DNA of 64,000 nucleotides from Viridothelium virens (taxonomy: Eukaryota; Ascomycota; Dothideomycetes; Trypetheliales; Trypetheliaceae), in contig ML991839.1 of the NCBI GenBank assembly GCA_010094025.1, positions 1 through 64,000 on the forward strand, given 5' to 3'. Below, one piece after another: positions 10,962 through 21,051 of the stretch. The notes beneath the pieces are model-generated. The model did no database searches. It had not been told where the DNA came from and saw nothing but the letters and a program-made list of their open reading frames with translations. Every line of letters begins with the position of its first letter. Position 1 is the stretch's first letter. The position numbers were made by a program, and so were the translations under genes.

Positions 10962-12278
10962 ATGGCCAGCCGAAATCACAGGGATGGCGAGCACCGGCGA
11001 AAAATCCGAGAATCATGCAATAGCTGCAGTTCCCAGAAAATCCGCTGTGGCAAGCAGCGCCCCAGCTGCGCTCGCTGTGTTGCCAAAGGCCTGCAGTGCA
11101 ATTACAGCTATTCCCAGCGAACTGGACGACGGGCGCCATCTTCAAACACATCGAGATCGAATTCCACCACGATGGCTTCCATTGCACCGCCAGTCACTCC
11201 GATGGCATGTGAACCTGACCCATTGGTTGGGGTCAGATCTGCGTCCATGACGCCTCCGATTCCACCCTTGGCTATCCATGGCGTTGATGCATTCTCCCTT
11301 GATCCAGTTCAAGACAGCTCGACGAATGCTTTCGATGATACCGAAGACGTCTTCCAGGATTTCGGCTCGACCCTGCCGCTGGATCTCTTGTGGTCACCAA
11401 CAACGGACGTGACTACAACGTGCAGCAATCTTATCAACAGCACCGGAACGGCGGGTCCGGCCCACACTGCCGGCTCTTTACCTCCATATCCACAGTCGTA
11501 CAACAAATGGCAGAGCCTGCAAACCCCTGCTTCTACCGCTGTACCGGAATCATTTAGCACGACTTCAGAGTTTGCTCAAGAACCAAGGACAGAGCATGAG
11601 AGACCGCCGCCAGAGCCTTACCATAGTGGTCAGGACTGCATGGCCCTAGCTCTACAAGTTGTGTATGACCTGCACGTTCCGCGAGAGCACTGCAGAACGG
11701 CCGCCTCCTCAGACCCTATGACATGCATACAGACGTTCAAAGATGAGCCGCGAGACGTCGATTCGGTTTTGTTTCTGAACCGCGATGCCATCAAGTCGGT
11801 CAACAAGATCCTGGGCTGTCCATGTTCGGCGGATCGTAGTGTTGCCTTGGCCTGTTACCTTGCAGCCGCCAAGATAATAGAGTGGTATGGTGCGGCCATA
11901 GGTATTTCCGTGGATGCTTCACGCGACGATGGCCACGAGAATGGTGCCAATGGCTTCCTCGACGACGAAGTTAAGCTACGACCCATGTCGGATCGAATTA
12001 TCTCGCGACCAATTTTTATGGGTAGATATTGTCTGGATGCGGAGGTACATCGTTCTGTCCGCGCCAAAGTTGTTCTCAGTGAACTCAGAGAGCACATTCA
12101 GCCTCTGATGAGCCGCTTACCCAGATATCACATTTCGCAAGCAAGCGGCAAAGGAGCGAAGCACGGAGCTCCTGTTGCCTCGCCTTTCTCTAAAGATAAT
12201 GACAATTCATCCTGCATGCTTCGAAACCAGGTGAGAAAAATAATTCGTGAGGCTAGCAACATCAACAAACACCTATAA
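10962..12278 (+). CDS. AflR/CTB8-type Zn2Cys6 pathway regulator
   Basis: A protein of 438 residues in one exon as read here. The Zn2Cys6 cluster is at about residues 19-46 (ESCNSCSSQKIRC followed by PSCARCVAKGLQC), with C-x2-C-x6-C-x6-C-x2-C-x6-C spacing. It is followed by a TGRRAPSS-like basic linker and a Ser/Thr/Pro-rich region, then an AflR-type C-terminal domain (from about residue 225, DCMALALQVVYDL). This arrangement is typical of local regulators embedded in aflatoxin- and cercosporin-type clusters. They bind TCG-N5-CGR sites and switch on the pathway genes. A possible donor GTGAGA at 12231 could splice to a downstream exon, but the unspliced end forms a plausible helix, so I kept the simple model. 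The C-terminus is the least certain part. Confidence 0.85.
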   Translation: MASRNHRDGEHRRKIRESCNSCSSQKIRCGKQRPSCARCVAKGLQCNYSYSQRTGRRAPSSNTSRSNSTTMASIAPPVTPMACEPDPLVGVRSASMTPPIPPLAIHGVDAFSLDPVQDSSTNAFDDTEDVFQDFGSTLPLDLLWSPTTDVTTTCSNLINSTGTAGPAHTAGSLPPYPQSYNKWQSLQTPASTAVPESFSTTSEFAQEPRTEHERPPPEPYHSGQDCMALALQVVYDLHVPREHCRTAASSDPMTCIQTFKDEPRDVDSVLFLNRDAIKSVNKILGCPCSADRSVALACYLAAAKIIEWYGAAIGISVDASRDDGHENGANGFLDDEVKLRPMSDRIISRPIFMGRYCLDAEVHRSVRAKVVLSELREHIQPLMSRLPRYHISQASGKGAKHGAPVASPFSKDNDNSSCMLRNQVRKIIREASNINKHL

Positions 12279-13146
12279 ACTCTTGGGCGACTCACAGCCA
12301 GGGCATTCGGTGCCCTTCGTGAATAGGAGGCCTCCAGGTACTCAGTTTGGCGCTTGGAATCACGGATCGAGCTCTCCTCTTCGACTCAGAAAGAGGTTCT
12401 CGAAGCATGGACAGCGGTATTCTCCGATTTTCTAGCCGTATGGCGCTCACCGACGCTTACGCAGTCGCACGTGCAAGGAGGTCATTATGGGTGGACCATT
12501 TCTCGGAAGGAGTCGTTCTTGGAATACCCCAATACCCCCGCTTCTGGGTGGAGCTACAGTACAGCACATATTTTGTAGGAAGATTTGATAACTGCCATGG
12601 CCCGGGGTAGACGGATCTGAGGATCACGTAATAGACTATCGGAAAATGGAGTAACTGATGTTCGGTAGCAACGCCTATCCAGGTTGCGTCATCAGTGTGG
12701 TTATAACTAATAAGTTTGCAATTTATCTATCAGCAATCGCAGTGCAATGACTCTGCTCTTGACTTCTGCCTCTAAGAACATGGTGTAGTAAGACGAGGTA
12801 CCAGACTAGTTGCATTACGGACCTGCTAACCTGTAGAGTCTTGTCCATTGTCAAAACACGTGCTCCCCGATGCGCTGAGTACGGAACAAAGTTGGCTGAA
12901 GCCGAAACCCGAAGCTTTCGGACTTGATTTGCCATATGGCAGCACCAGCGGTCACCGAGATGTGTTATGGGTACACCACTACCGGCGATTCTGCTCTTCT
13001 CGTCATCAAACGCTCTTCTGTTAAGCTGACGTGCAACCAGATCAGCCCAAGTACCACCCTCCTCAATGCAAAGAGGCACACAGTCAGCCATTTCTTGCGT
13101 GTGAGTTCAATCATCGGAGTGAGTGCGCACGATATCATTTCGAACC
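12279..13146. other. Intergenic region between regulator and FAD monooxygenase
   Basis: About 870 bases without a convincing gene. The first 300 bases have open frames in several phases and might hold an unrecognised last exon of the regulator. The rest should be the monooxygenase promoter. One degenerate AflR-type match lies at 12902-12912 on the minus strand. Confidence 0.4.
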
Positions 13147-14760
13147 ATGATTTTGTCCAAAAGCTTTCTCGTTGCCTTCACTGGCTTGGCGTCTTCGGTA
13201 GCTGCGGAACTTACAGTGGCAATCTACGGAGGGGGAGTTGCAAGTGCTACTCTTGCTCAGGCCCTGAAGGGATACGATCACATCAATCTTCAGTATTATG
13301 ACCCTGCTCTCAACCTCACACCCACATCTTTCCGTCTCTTGGGCCTGAGTCCTAAAGCCTGGACAGCTCTGGATCTCATTGGTGAGGAGGCTGGTGGAGC
13401 GATCAATCGTGCAACATGGTATCCTGAGGATCCTAGCATTATCATTGTAGTACGTCCTAGTCGTCACTTCAACAGGAGCTGAGACCCGGAGGCGCCCGCT
13501 AACAGGGCTTTTTAGGGACAAGGATCAGATGCCGGAACTGTCGTCCTTGACTATGACAAGCTTCCAAACACAACGCACCATCCTGAGGTCGCCGTGGTCG
13601 ATCCAGCTCCTTTCCTGATGGAGATGCTGAACGGAACGGATAAAGGACGTCTGCATCCCAACACGACGCTGCTCGAAGTCAAGAACCTTCCCAAATCATC
13701 GCGGCATCCTCTTGAGTTGTCCTTCGATGACGGTACTACCCTTCAAGCCGACGTATTGATCGGCGACGATGGACCCGTTGGTTTCATGAGACCATATGTC
13801 CTTGGCGCTGAGAATCTTGCTTCGTATCCAGTCTTCATGAACTTTCTTTCAGCCGTCGGCCATGTTCCGCCCAAAGACGCCCATAAATTACTAGGTAGCC
13901 CGTATGGGGACATAGATTCACAACGTCGCTTTGAAAGAGTTGGAAAGGGGAGTTGGTTCTTGAACGCGTACTTGGATCAATTCTTTACTTGTCTGGGTTC
14001 ATTCTATACCACAGAGAATTACAACCTATCACAATTCACCCGCCCTACCTCAAAGGACGAGCTTCAGTCTAGATTTGGCTCCTTTGAAGATGGTGATGGC
14101 ATTGTCGAGGTGAGTTATGTTCTTTACTTTCCTATTGCTCCACACAGGAGTCGTGCTCGCGAACGATTTGATCCCTGACCGTGAACCCAGGTCCTTAGCA
14201 GATTCTCCGGTCTTCGACTGATCCCGGAAATCGAGCATCCTAAAGCTCCAACCTATGTCAAAGGTCTTGTGGCTATGACTGGAAATGCTGCACATACAAT
14301 GACAAACTTTCAGCAGCTTGGTCCGGGTCAGGAGCTTGAGGATGCCATGATTCTTGGCACTTTATTGCGCGAAGCTCACGATCATGATGACTTGAAAGCT
14401 GCTCTGCAGGCATATGACGAAACGCGCCGACCGCGATCTCAGAGAGTAGCTCACCAGGGGAAAAGGCTTGGTTTGCTTTGGACCGGCATGGTAGATGGAG
14501 TCGGAATCGACCCAGAGAGATTGAGACAAGCATTTCTGGACTGGCGGGAGGAAAGTGAGAGTTTCGATCTTGTGAAGCACAAGGCCGAAGCTTTGAGAAT
14601 AATGAGGAAGAATGTGAAGGCAATCGGAAAAGGCATAGGCAAGGGGCTGGGTCTGGGATTGGTCAAGCAGTGGTCTGGTCTTGAGCGAATGTCAGTGTCG
14701 GGGGCGTCTTGGTGGGTGCAACAGATGTTGGGTCAATTTCAGCAGGAGCCTTTAGGTTGA
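13147..14760 (+). CDS. FAD-dependent monooxygenase 1 with signal-like N-terminus
   Basis: Three exons, 13147-13449, 13516-14109 and 14191-14760, all in phase 0, giving about 488 residues. The fold is that of class A flavin hydroxylases. There is a dinucleotide-binding segment VAIYGGGVASATLAQAL near residues 23-40, a DG motif (VLIGDDGP) in the second exon and the third FAD motif GNAAHTMTNF...GPGQELEDA in the last exon. Two things are odd. The protein begins with MILSKSFLVAFTGLASSVAA, which looks like a secretion signal directly in front of the FAD motif. The usual GD of the GDAAH motif is GN. It may hydroxylate or oxidise an aromatic intermediate. The signal-like start raises the possibility of an endomembrane or vesicular location together with the laccase and BBE oxidase. 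An upstream ATG at 13123 is less likely. Exact role unknown. Confidence 0.82.
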
Positions 14761-15424
14761 CTGCTTTCCTACCATTGGCCACGCATCAAAAAGTGTTGCG
14801 GAATTTCACATCGTCGCTAACACAGACAAGATTACTTATGCAGTACGGCGTCATGGTAGGAGATTGGAACTATAGTACTCGGAAATGGCTCAAGCTAGGT
14901 CGCAATTGGTCTAAGCTCATGCCAGGCCTTCGTTTGCATCCTAATATTGACATTTTGTCTTGCGGTCAATTGCATTCCATGGTCAGTTGGCATTGATGGT
15001 ATTTACTCTTACAGACACTCGTGCTGCGGCTGGTGCCAAGTCTGTCCGGACTTGGAGCCAAACTTGGAAATTTAAATACCTCTTGTATCTTCGAACCCGA
15101 CCTCAGAAGATTTGATAATATGCTTTTCACTGCGGCCACAGGAGAATTGCCAAGTATTCACGCTCAGTAAAAGGGCAATGGGAGTTTCCACTTCGAAGTA
15201 GTATTCATCAATAAAAGGTATCGTCGTAGAGAGCAATGCGAGAAGATTCGGTATTTCAAGTGGAATTAAATAAATACTTGACTGTGTTGACGATTGAACG
15301 CCGAAACGAACAATGATCGCTGTTCTGCTTGCATCTTTATAGATGATGACCGCCTTTAGCCCCTTCAGTCACAAACATCAGACAGTAATCTCCTTGATCA
15401 TCCCTTTGCAGTCGTCAGCTAGGC
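14761..15424. other. Convergent intergenic region (monooxygenase 1 / BBE oxidase)
   Basis: About 660 bases between convergent stop codons, AT-rich toward the middle. No gene is recognised. Probably 3' untranslated sequence of both genes. Confidence 0.5.
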
Positions 15425-17290
15425 TTAATAATTTTGGGGTAGCTTAAATCCACCCGGAACCTGTTTTTGAAACAATTGCGTGGGATCATATTTTTTGCTT
15501 GTCTTCCACATCTCCTCAATTGTACCTTCGCTACGACTCCCAATCGGGTCTTGCCAGCTATCCGAGTAGGTCAGTGGTAGATAGTCCCTTTGCACACCCA
15601 GAGCCTTCGCTTTCTTTGTCGCAGCGGCAAAGAGGTCCCTCACTGCGCTCTGAAACGGGCCATCTGTATCCATTTCGGAACCGTCTACTGCCATCGCCCA
15701 GTGGATAAAAAACATATTGCCTTCCGTTTGTATTGGACCAAGTGAGTCGACTGCACCACGTCGCTCAGACATAATCGTCGGCAACGGTTGATAGGCAATC
15801 GAAACCTGGAAACCGGGCAAAGCGACAAAGGGGGCAACGGTCTGGTTTGCAAGTTGGAAGAACTCTTCCATCATTACAGCCGAGTTACCAAAGCTAATGG
15901 TGGCGAATTGCCAGCGCTTCTTGTACGTAGATAAGGCAGCATACTCCAGAGTGAAGTCTGAGTGGTTGTCGACCCGCAGAGTATTGTCAGGTCCACCAGG
16001 GAAGATTGGAATGCGTTGGATATCGGTAAAGGGCTTAAACACTTCCGGAAATGGCTCGGGTGGGTCGCTCTTAGTATATTGAAGGCTATTGCCGACGATC
16101 CATGCCCTCGTCATGTTGGTAATGACCAGGGTGTTGATGAAATGGACGTACTCGTCATAGGGGTGTGAAGCGATGAGACTCTCCAAGGCTTTGAAATTGG
16201 CCTTCCTGGTTCCTGCAGAGTGGAATGTCTGACCACCCCAAAATTGACCTTGCGGGAACGTTTTCAGTGTAATGGATGTGACGATGCCATAGTTATTGGA
16301 GCCGCCTCGGAGGGCTTTCCAGAGATCCGCATGCGAAGTGGCATTGGCATCAACAATGTCGCCGTTTGCGAGTACCACCTAAAGAAGTCAGACTAGGGTG
16401 ACCTATCACATAAATTTGTCAGTCTTGCATACCTCAAAGTTCTCAACCACATCGCAGGTAAAACCATAGCGAGGTGAGAAGTACGAAATTCCACCTATAT
16501 GTACCTTGGTTAGTATCGTGGATAGCTTTAAAAGGATTAGATTGAACATCTACATACAGCCCGTGGTCAAGCCACCAACGCCTACGCCACCTACTCTACC
16601 TCCAAGTGTGGCCAAGTCAAACACATCAAGAGTTGCGAAAACCTGGTCCCATGTTTGACTAGGAGAGACAGTGATGGTCTTGTGATCTGGCGCGAGGCCA
16701 AGAGATGGCATGTTTGACAGATCGATGACCACACCCTGCTCTATGTTTGCGGCTCCAGCGTATGGAGTGTGTCTGCCCGCCTCCCTGTTAGCTTAGACGT
16801 ATGAGACGAGTAAATCTAGGGAAGCATTGACTCCAAACTTACCCTCCTCCGCGAACTGCAAATTGGCACTTATCCTGCCATATATTTGCACCAGAAGAAA
16901 GTATTGATATAGCAGTGGAGACTTCTTCGGAAGATTCAGGTAAAACGATACAATTGGGATGGATATCCACGTTTTTCAAGCTCCAATAGGAACCAACAGA
17001 ATCTGAGTAAGCAGTGGCGTTGGGAAAGACGACGCGATCTTTCATCTGCTTGGATATTGCTCCGCACTTGAGGGGAAGTCAATGAAAGTCCTCAGTTCAC
17101 AGAGGTCCGAAGGAGAACTCACGCACGACCCAGAAGACGACACCGCAGCCCAAGGGCTAACGAGGCCATGCTGTCTGCTGTGTTCGTAGGAGTTTGGACG
17201 AGCAGAGGCCTGCGAGGCTTCACCAGCATTGTAGGGTCCTACTCTAGGCAAACTCAAGATCCACTGTGGGAGATTGCCAATGACAACCAT
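15425..17290 (-). CDS. FAD-linked oxidase, berberine-bridge-enzyme-like (CTB5/ElcE-type)
   Basis: Minus-strand gene with at least five exons. The last four are firm: 17066-16843, 16772-16558, 16494-16433 and 16378-15425, with matching phases and 484 residues in total. The FAD_binding_4 domain is clear: the FAVRGGGH motif, whose histidine normally anchors 8-alpha-linked FAD, then TLGGRVGGVGVGG, then ISYFSPRYG. The position of the second, cysteinyl flavin link of bicovalent BBEs is occupied by Val, so mono-covalent FAD is predicted. The C-terminal DPTQLFQKQVPGGFKL ends the BBE domain. The 5' end is uncertain. A phase-0 first exon could run from an ATG at 17290 to a GTGAGT donor at 17122, but its sequence is not a good signal peptide. 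CTB5-type enzymes act in late oxidation and coupling steps. It shares a promoter with the MFS gene. Confidence 0.82.
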
Positions 17291-18340
17291 TTTGCGGAGA
17301 CGGTAATAACGAGCATACAGGTCAAAGACGCATCGAACTTCGCAGCATCAAGAGAGCTATTGAATTTGCAGTGATATCAGCAGCTTAGCCCGCCTCGAAC
17401 GGTCCCGGACAGCCAAGCCAGCACGCTCTCAAGTGGAACATAGTGTCGTACACGGTTGACATCGGATGCCATTGACCTCTCCACGCTTCCGAGCTGCTCT
17501 TCGGAAGTCCGATATGGTAGCTAAAAGGTGCCTCGGGGAGCGAATAGTGTCTCGGTGAGCGAGATCCGTGCGCATGCAGAAATCATCGTCCATCTTGAGG
17601 CGCTGGTCGTGAATAGAAGACAATAGCCCAGTAGTCCGTACCTTCAAGTAGAGTATGGTTTCGGCGGCTGAAATCGGCTCTCGGGAAATTACTCGCCTAA
17701 CTCGGCAAAGTTGGCATTGTTAAGGCGGGACTCGAGGGGTCAGGGATCAAGGGCCAGGGACTAGGGGCCTCCTTTCCCCATCGTTTCACCACCAACCCCG
17801 AATTCTCGACATAAGGAGGCTTGAAAGGCTTGGGACTTGCGGGGTGCCCAGAATTGCCCGACGTGTGGAAGATGAAGACGACGTCAGGGAGCCGAGGCAG
17901 ACATCTCCAACTACTCTAGACTGAATAGCCAGACATAGCAAGTTTGAGTCGTGACTGGGCAAGTCTTGTGGAAGCCCATATGCCAGAGTAACTGTCAAGC
18001 CAGATAATTGAAGAGAATGCGGGGCTCGACGAAGTATTGATCCACGCAGAAACTGTCCACGTCAGGTTACATGGACGCGATAATCTAGACCTGAGATCGG
18101 GACTAGGAAGAGTAGGGCAGCTGCTCTGTACGTCCCGTTTCGTTGTGTAACTTGGCCATCGTAAAGCTCGTGACAAATGACACAGTGTACACTGTTTCCC
18201 TTGATAACCAACCTGTCTGCGGAATGAGGTAGGTGGAGTTGCCGTACTCTATTGATCTTCTTCCGGAACAACACATTGACAGCTTCCACCGACATACAGT
18301 ACAAGAGCAGCGTCAAACACTTCTGGTAGGTGCAGCGACC
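17291..18340. promoter_or_regulatory. Divergent promoter region of BBE oxidase and MFS exporter
   Basis: About 1.05 kb between divergent starts. No gene is seen inside. It contains the best regulatory signal in the window, two perfect TCG-N5-CGA palindromic sites 19 bp apart (17533-17562). Confidence 0.55.
17533..17562. promoter_or_regulatory. Paired AflR-type operators TCG-N5-CGA
   Basis: TCGGGGAGCGA at 17533-17543 and TCGGTGAGCGA at 17552-17562 are both perfect TCG-N5-CGA sites with nearly the same spacer (GGGAG, GTGAG). Their start-to-start distance of 19 bp is about two helical turns. A perfect site is expected about once per 4 kb, so two this close and this alike in a divergent cluster promoter are unlikely to be accidental. 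The AflR-type protein encoded at 10962-12278 is the natural candidate to bind them. Confidence 0.5.
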
Positions 18341-20690
18341 ATGGCGAGTGACCTGACCAGCACAGAGGTCCAAAGACGCAACGACCCTGCGAATCCATCG
18401 CAGCACGTAGACCAGGATAGTTCCAAGTATTCTGACAGGCTGAAGTTCTTGTTACTTTTCGCAGCGTACGCATCTCTCTAGCATAATCAACCAACGTCTT
18501 GCAGATGGTGACAGCTGCTCTAGTCTATGTCTGGCTGTCCTCTGCCAAGCTCTTGTAAGTCCCTACTTGCTCCAGTGATAGCTCTAAAATCGCTACACAC
18601 GAGCTATCAGACTGATGTCGTTCTAGGACAATACAATCATTGCCACCGCGATTCCAAGGATAACCGACGAGTTTAAGTCACTCGAAGATGTTGGGTAGGC
18701 TCGTCATTCACTCCCTATCGTACGTTTTTAGTCACGAGAATCTGACTTCCATATAGCTGGTATGGCTCGGCTTATCTTGTGAGTGGAGATGCTCTCCAAC
18801 TACACTTCTCGGTGCGTATCTGACTCCTGTCTTCACCCGAACAGCTCACTACGTGCGCCTTTCAACTTTCGTACGGCAAGCTATACAACCTCTTCCCTAT
18901 CAAATGGGTGTTCCTAGTAGCACTTGGTATCTTCGAGTTGGGCAGCCTTGTTTGTGGCGCAGCACCAAATTCTGTTGGCTTGATAATGGGTAGGGCTGTA
19001 GCCGGCATAGGTTCTGGAGGCATATTCTCAGGGGTCTGTCTAACCAACGCCACAAGAGTGCTCCATAACCTGATTCTTGCTGATTGCTTTCTGCCTTCGA
19101 ATAGGCCACTCTTATCATTGCAAATTCAATTCCCCTAAATCAGCGACCTATCTACAATGGAGTCCTGGGAGGCATGTACGCCATTGCAAGCGTGGCAGGG
19201 CCTCTGTGAGTGGTCTCTTTTCGCACAACGCTAAACTAGAAGCTACCTGCTGATCGCTGTCTTTTCTCTCCACAGGATGGGAGGAGCCTTCACCGGTAGG
19301 AGCAGTCCTACCTACCGCATTCCACACCCTATTCGGACGCGCTAATTTCTCCTACATCATCTAGAATATGTCACCTGGCGACTCTGCTTTTACATTAACT
19401 TGGCATTTGGTTTCTTGACTGCGATCGCTGTATTTCTTTTCATGACACAAAAAGATGCTGGTAAAAATCCTAGATGGTCGCTTCCGCTCAAGGAGAAGTT
19501 TCACAGTTTGGATGTTCTCGGCCTTGCAGCTCTCGTTCCCACAATAGTCTGTCTGCTGCTAGCTTTGCAGTGGGGTAATTCAAAGTATCACTGGAAGAAC
19601 GTTAGAATCATCGTATTGTTCATTCTGTCAGGACTTCTTTTCGGCGTATTCGTCGGACTTCAAGTTTGGCAGAAGGATCGAGCTACCGTGCCAATAAGTG
19701 TCATGAAGCGGCGCACCATATGGGCCTGTTCAGTCTTTTCATTCCTCATTTTTGGCTCCTTCTTGGCAATCACTTACTACCTTCCAATCTGGTTCCAAGC
19801 CATCAAAGGAAACACCGCTACCCAGAGCGGGATTCACAATCTTCCGAGCATACTAGGGACTGTCATCCTATCTTTTGTGGCAGGTGGACTTGTCTTTGCT
19901 CTCGGTTACTACACGTGGGCTTGTATCATCGCAAGTATACTGGCGTCTGTGGTGAGTCCAAGATCGCTCTATCGTTGAACGCTAGCCCATGAGATTGACG
20001 ACAAGCGAAAATTAACCTGAAGAGTCATATAGGGAGCCGGCTTACTCTCTACACTGACCCCTGAATCGAACTCAGCATATTGGATCGGTTATCAAGTGGC
20101 TTATGGCGCCGGGATTGGCTTCGTAAGTCTCTTAATCTGTGTCCAAAACGACGGAAGCCGACTGTACTTCTTACTCTCGTCAAGGGCCTGCAACAACCTC
20201 TCATCGCCGTACAGACTGCCTTGCCGGACTACCAAGTCTCGGAGGGAACTGCTATCATAATATTTGTGCAGACATTTGGTGGATCAATATTCATTTCTGT
20301 GGCACAGAATGTGTTCAATAATAAACTCATCGAGAATGTTATCGCTCAGAGAATTCCGGTTGATCCTGTCTCCCTCTTATCACAAGGCGCGACCCACATT
20401 TCGAGTCTAGTAGATCCCGTATACCTGGACCGGTTGAAGTCGGCATACAATGAGGCGATCACACAGGTATAACACATTCCGATTCCGGTGAAATTGACAC
20501 CGTACACTAAAGCGTATCAAAACAGACATTCTACGTCTCGGTTGCCACGGCAGGTCTGAGTATTTTCGGCAGCGCATTCATACCTTGGTTGAGTGTGAAG
20601 GAGAAGAAGCCCAAAGGGACATTTGACCGCAATGATGAAAGGCAATCGACCGAGAAAGATGCTCAAAGCGGTCAGACTTCGGGTGAGTAA
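18341..20690 (+). CDS. MFS drug/toxin exporter (CTB4-type)
   Basis: Eleven exons: 18341-18465, 18515-18554, 18627-18694, 18757-18778, 18845-19033, 19105-19205, 19276-19295, 19365-19951, 20033-20122, 20185-20466 and 20526-20690. Every junction keeps the frame, giving about 562 residues. The sequence reads as a 14-helix major facilitator. The first helix includes [19 protein letters not shown], typical of the fungal DHA2/TRI12-like and aflatoxin-pump group. Then come [21 protein letters not shown] and [12 protein letters not shown], and a charged C-terminal tail (KEKKPKG...). It should sit in the plasma membrane and export the pathway product, which also protects the producer. The donor at exon 2 needs the acceptor ending at 18514, because the nearer AG at 18504 would bring in a stop. 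The gene is unusually intron-rich for the locus. Confidence 0.88.
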
Positions 20691-21051
20691 CAGTATTTTC
20701 ATTGTTGGTAGGCGCAGGGCAGCGCCCCCATTACCTAGGGTGAAACGCTCCAGGGATTGCTTTTCGTAATTCTGGAATAGGGAGTACACGTACAATAGGA
20801 TCTGCATCTAGTGAATTATAGTGCAAGCATTGACAGATGCCACGTCAAGCAAAATCAAAAGTTCTTTGCGGAATCTGTCAAATATCTAGAATCACGAAGC
20901 TCTAGATCAGTAGCATTATTGCCTGTCAGTAGACTTGGAATGAAAGGCACTGAATGAGCTCAAAAATTGGGGCAATGTGCACCGGGGAAAGTAAATCTAC
21001 CGGCATTTGCCGAGAACACCAGCTTTTGAAGGTATGCTTATAAGGCGACTT
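20691..21051. other. Convergent intergenic region (MFS / CTB3-type gene)
   Basis: About 360 bases between convergent stop codons. No feature is recognised beyond likely 3' untranslated sequence. Confidence 0.5.

Noticed and set aside
12231-12435. Possible extra intron and last exon of the AflR-type regulator
   Set aside because: The donor GTGAGA is reasonable, but the unspliced end forms a natural helix and stop, while the spliced continuation is Arg/Ser/Pro-rich without family resemblance.
9964-12912. Further TCG-N5-CGG matches at 9964-9974, 10079-10089 and 12902-12912
   Set aside because: The degenerate consensus on both strands is expected about every 1.4 kb, so these single matches are not listed as separate regulatory features.
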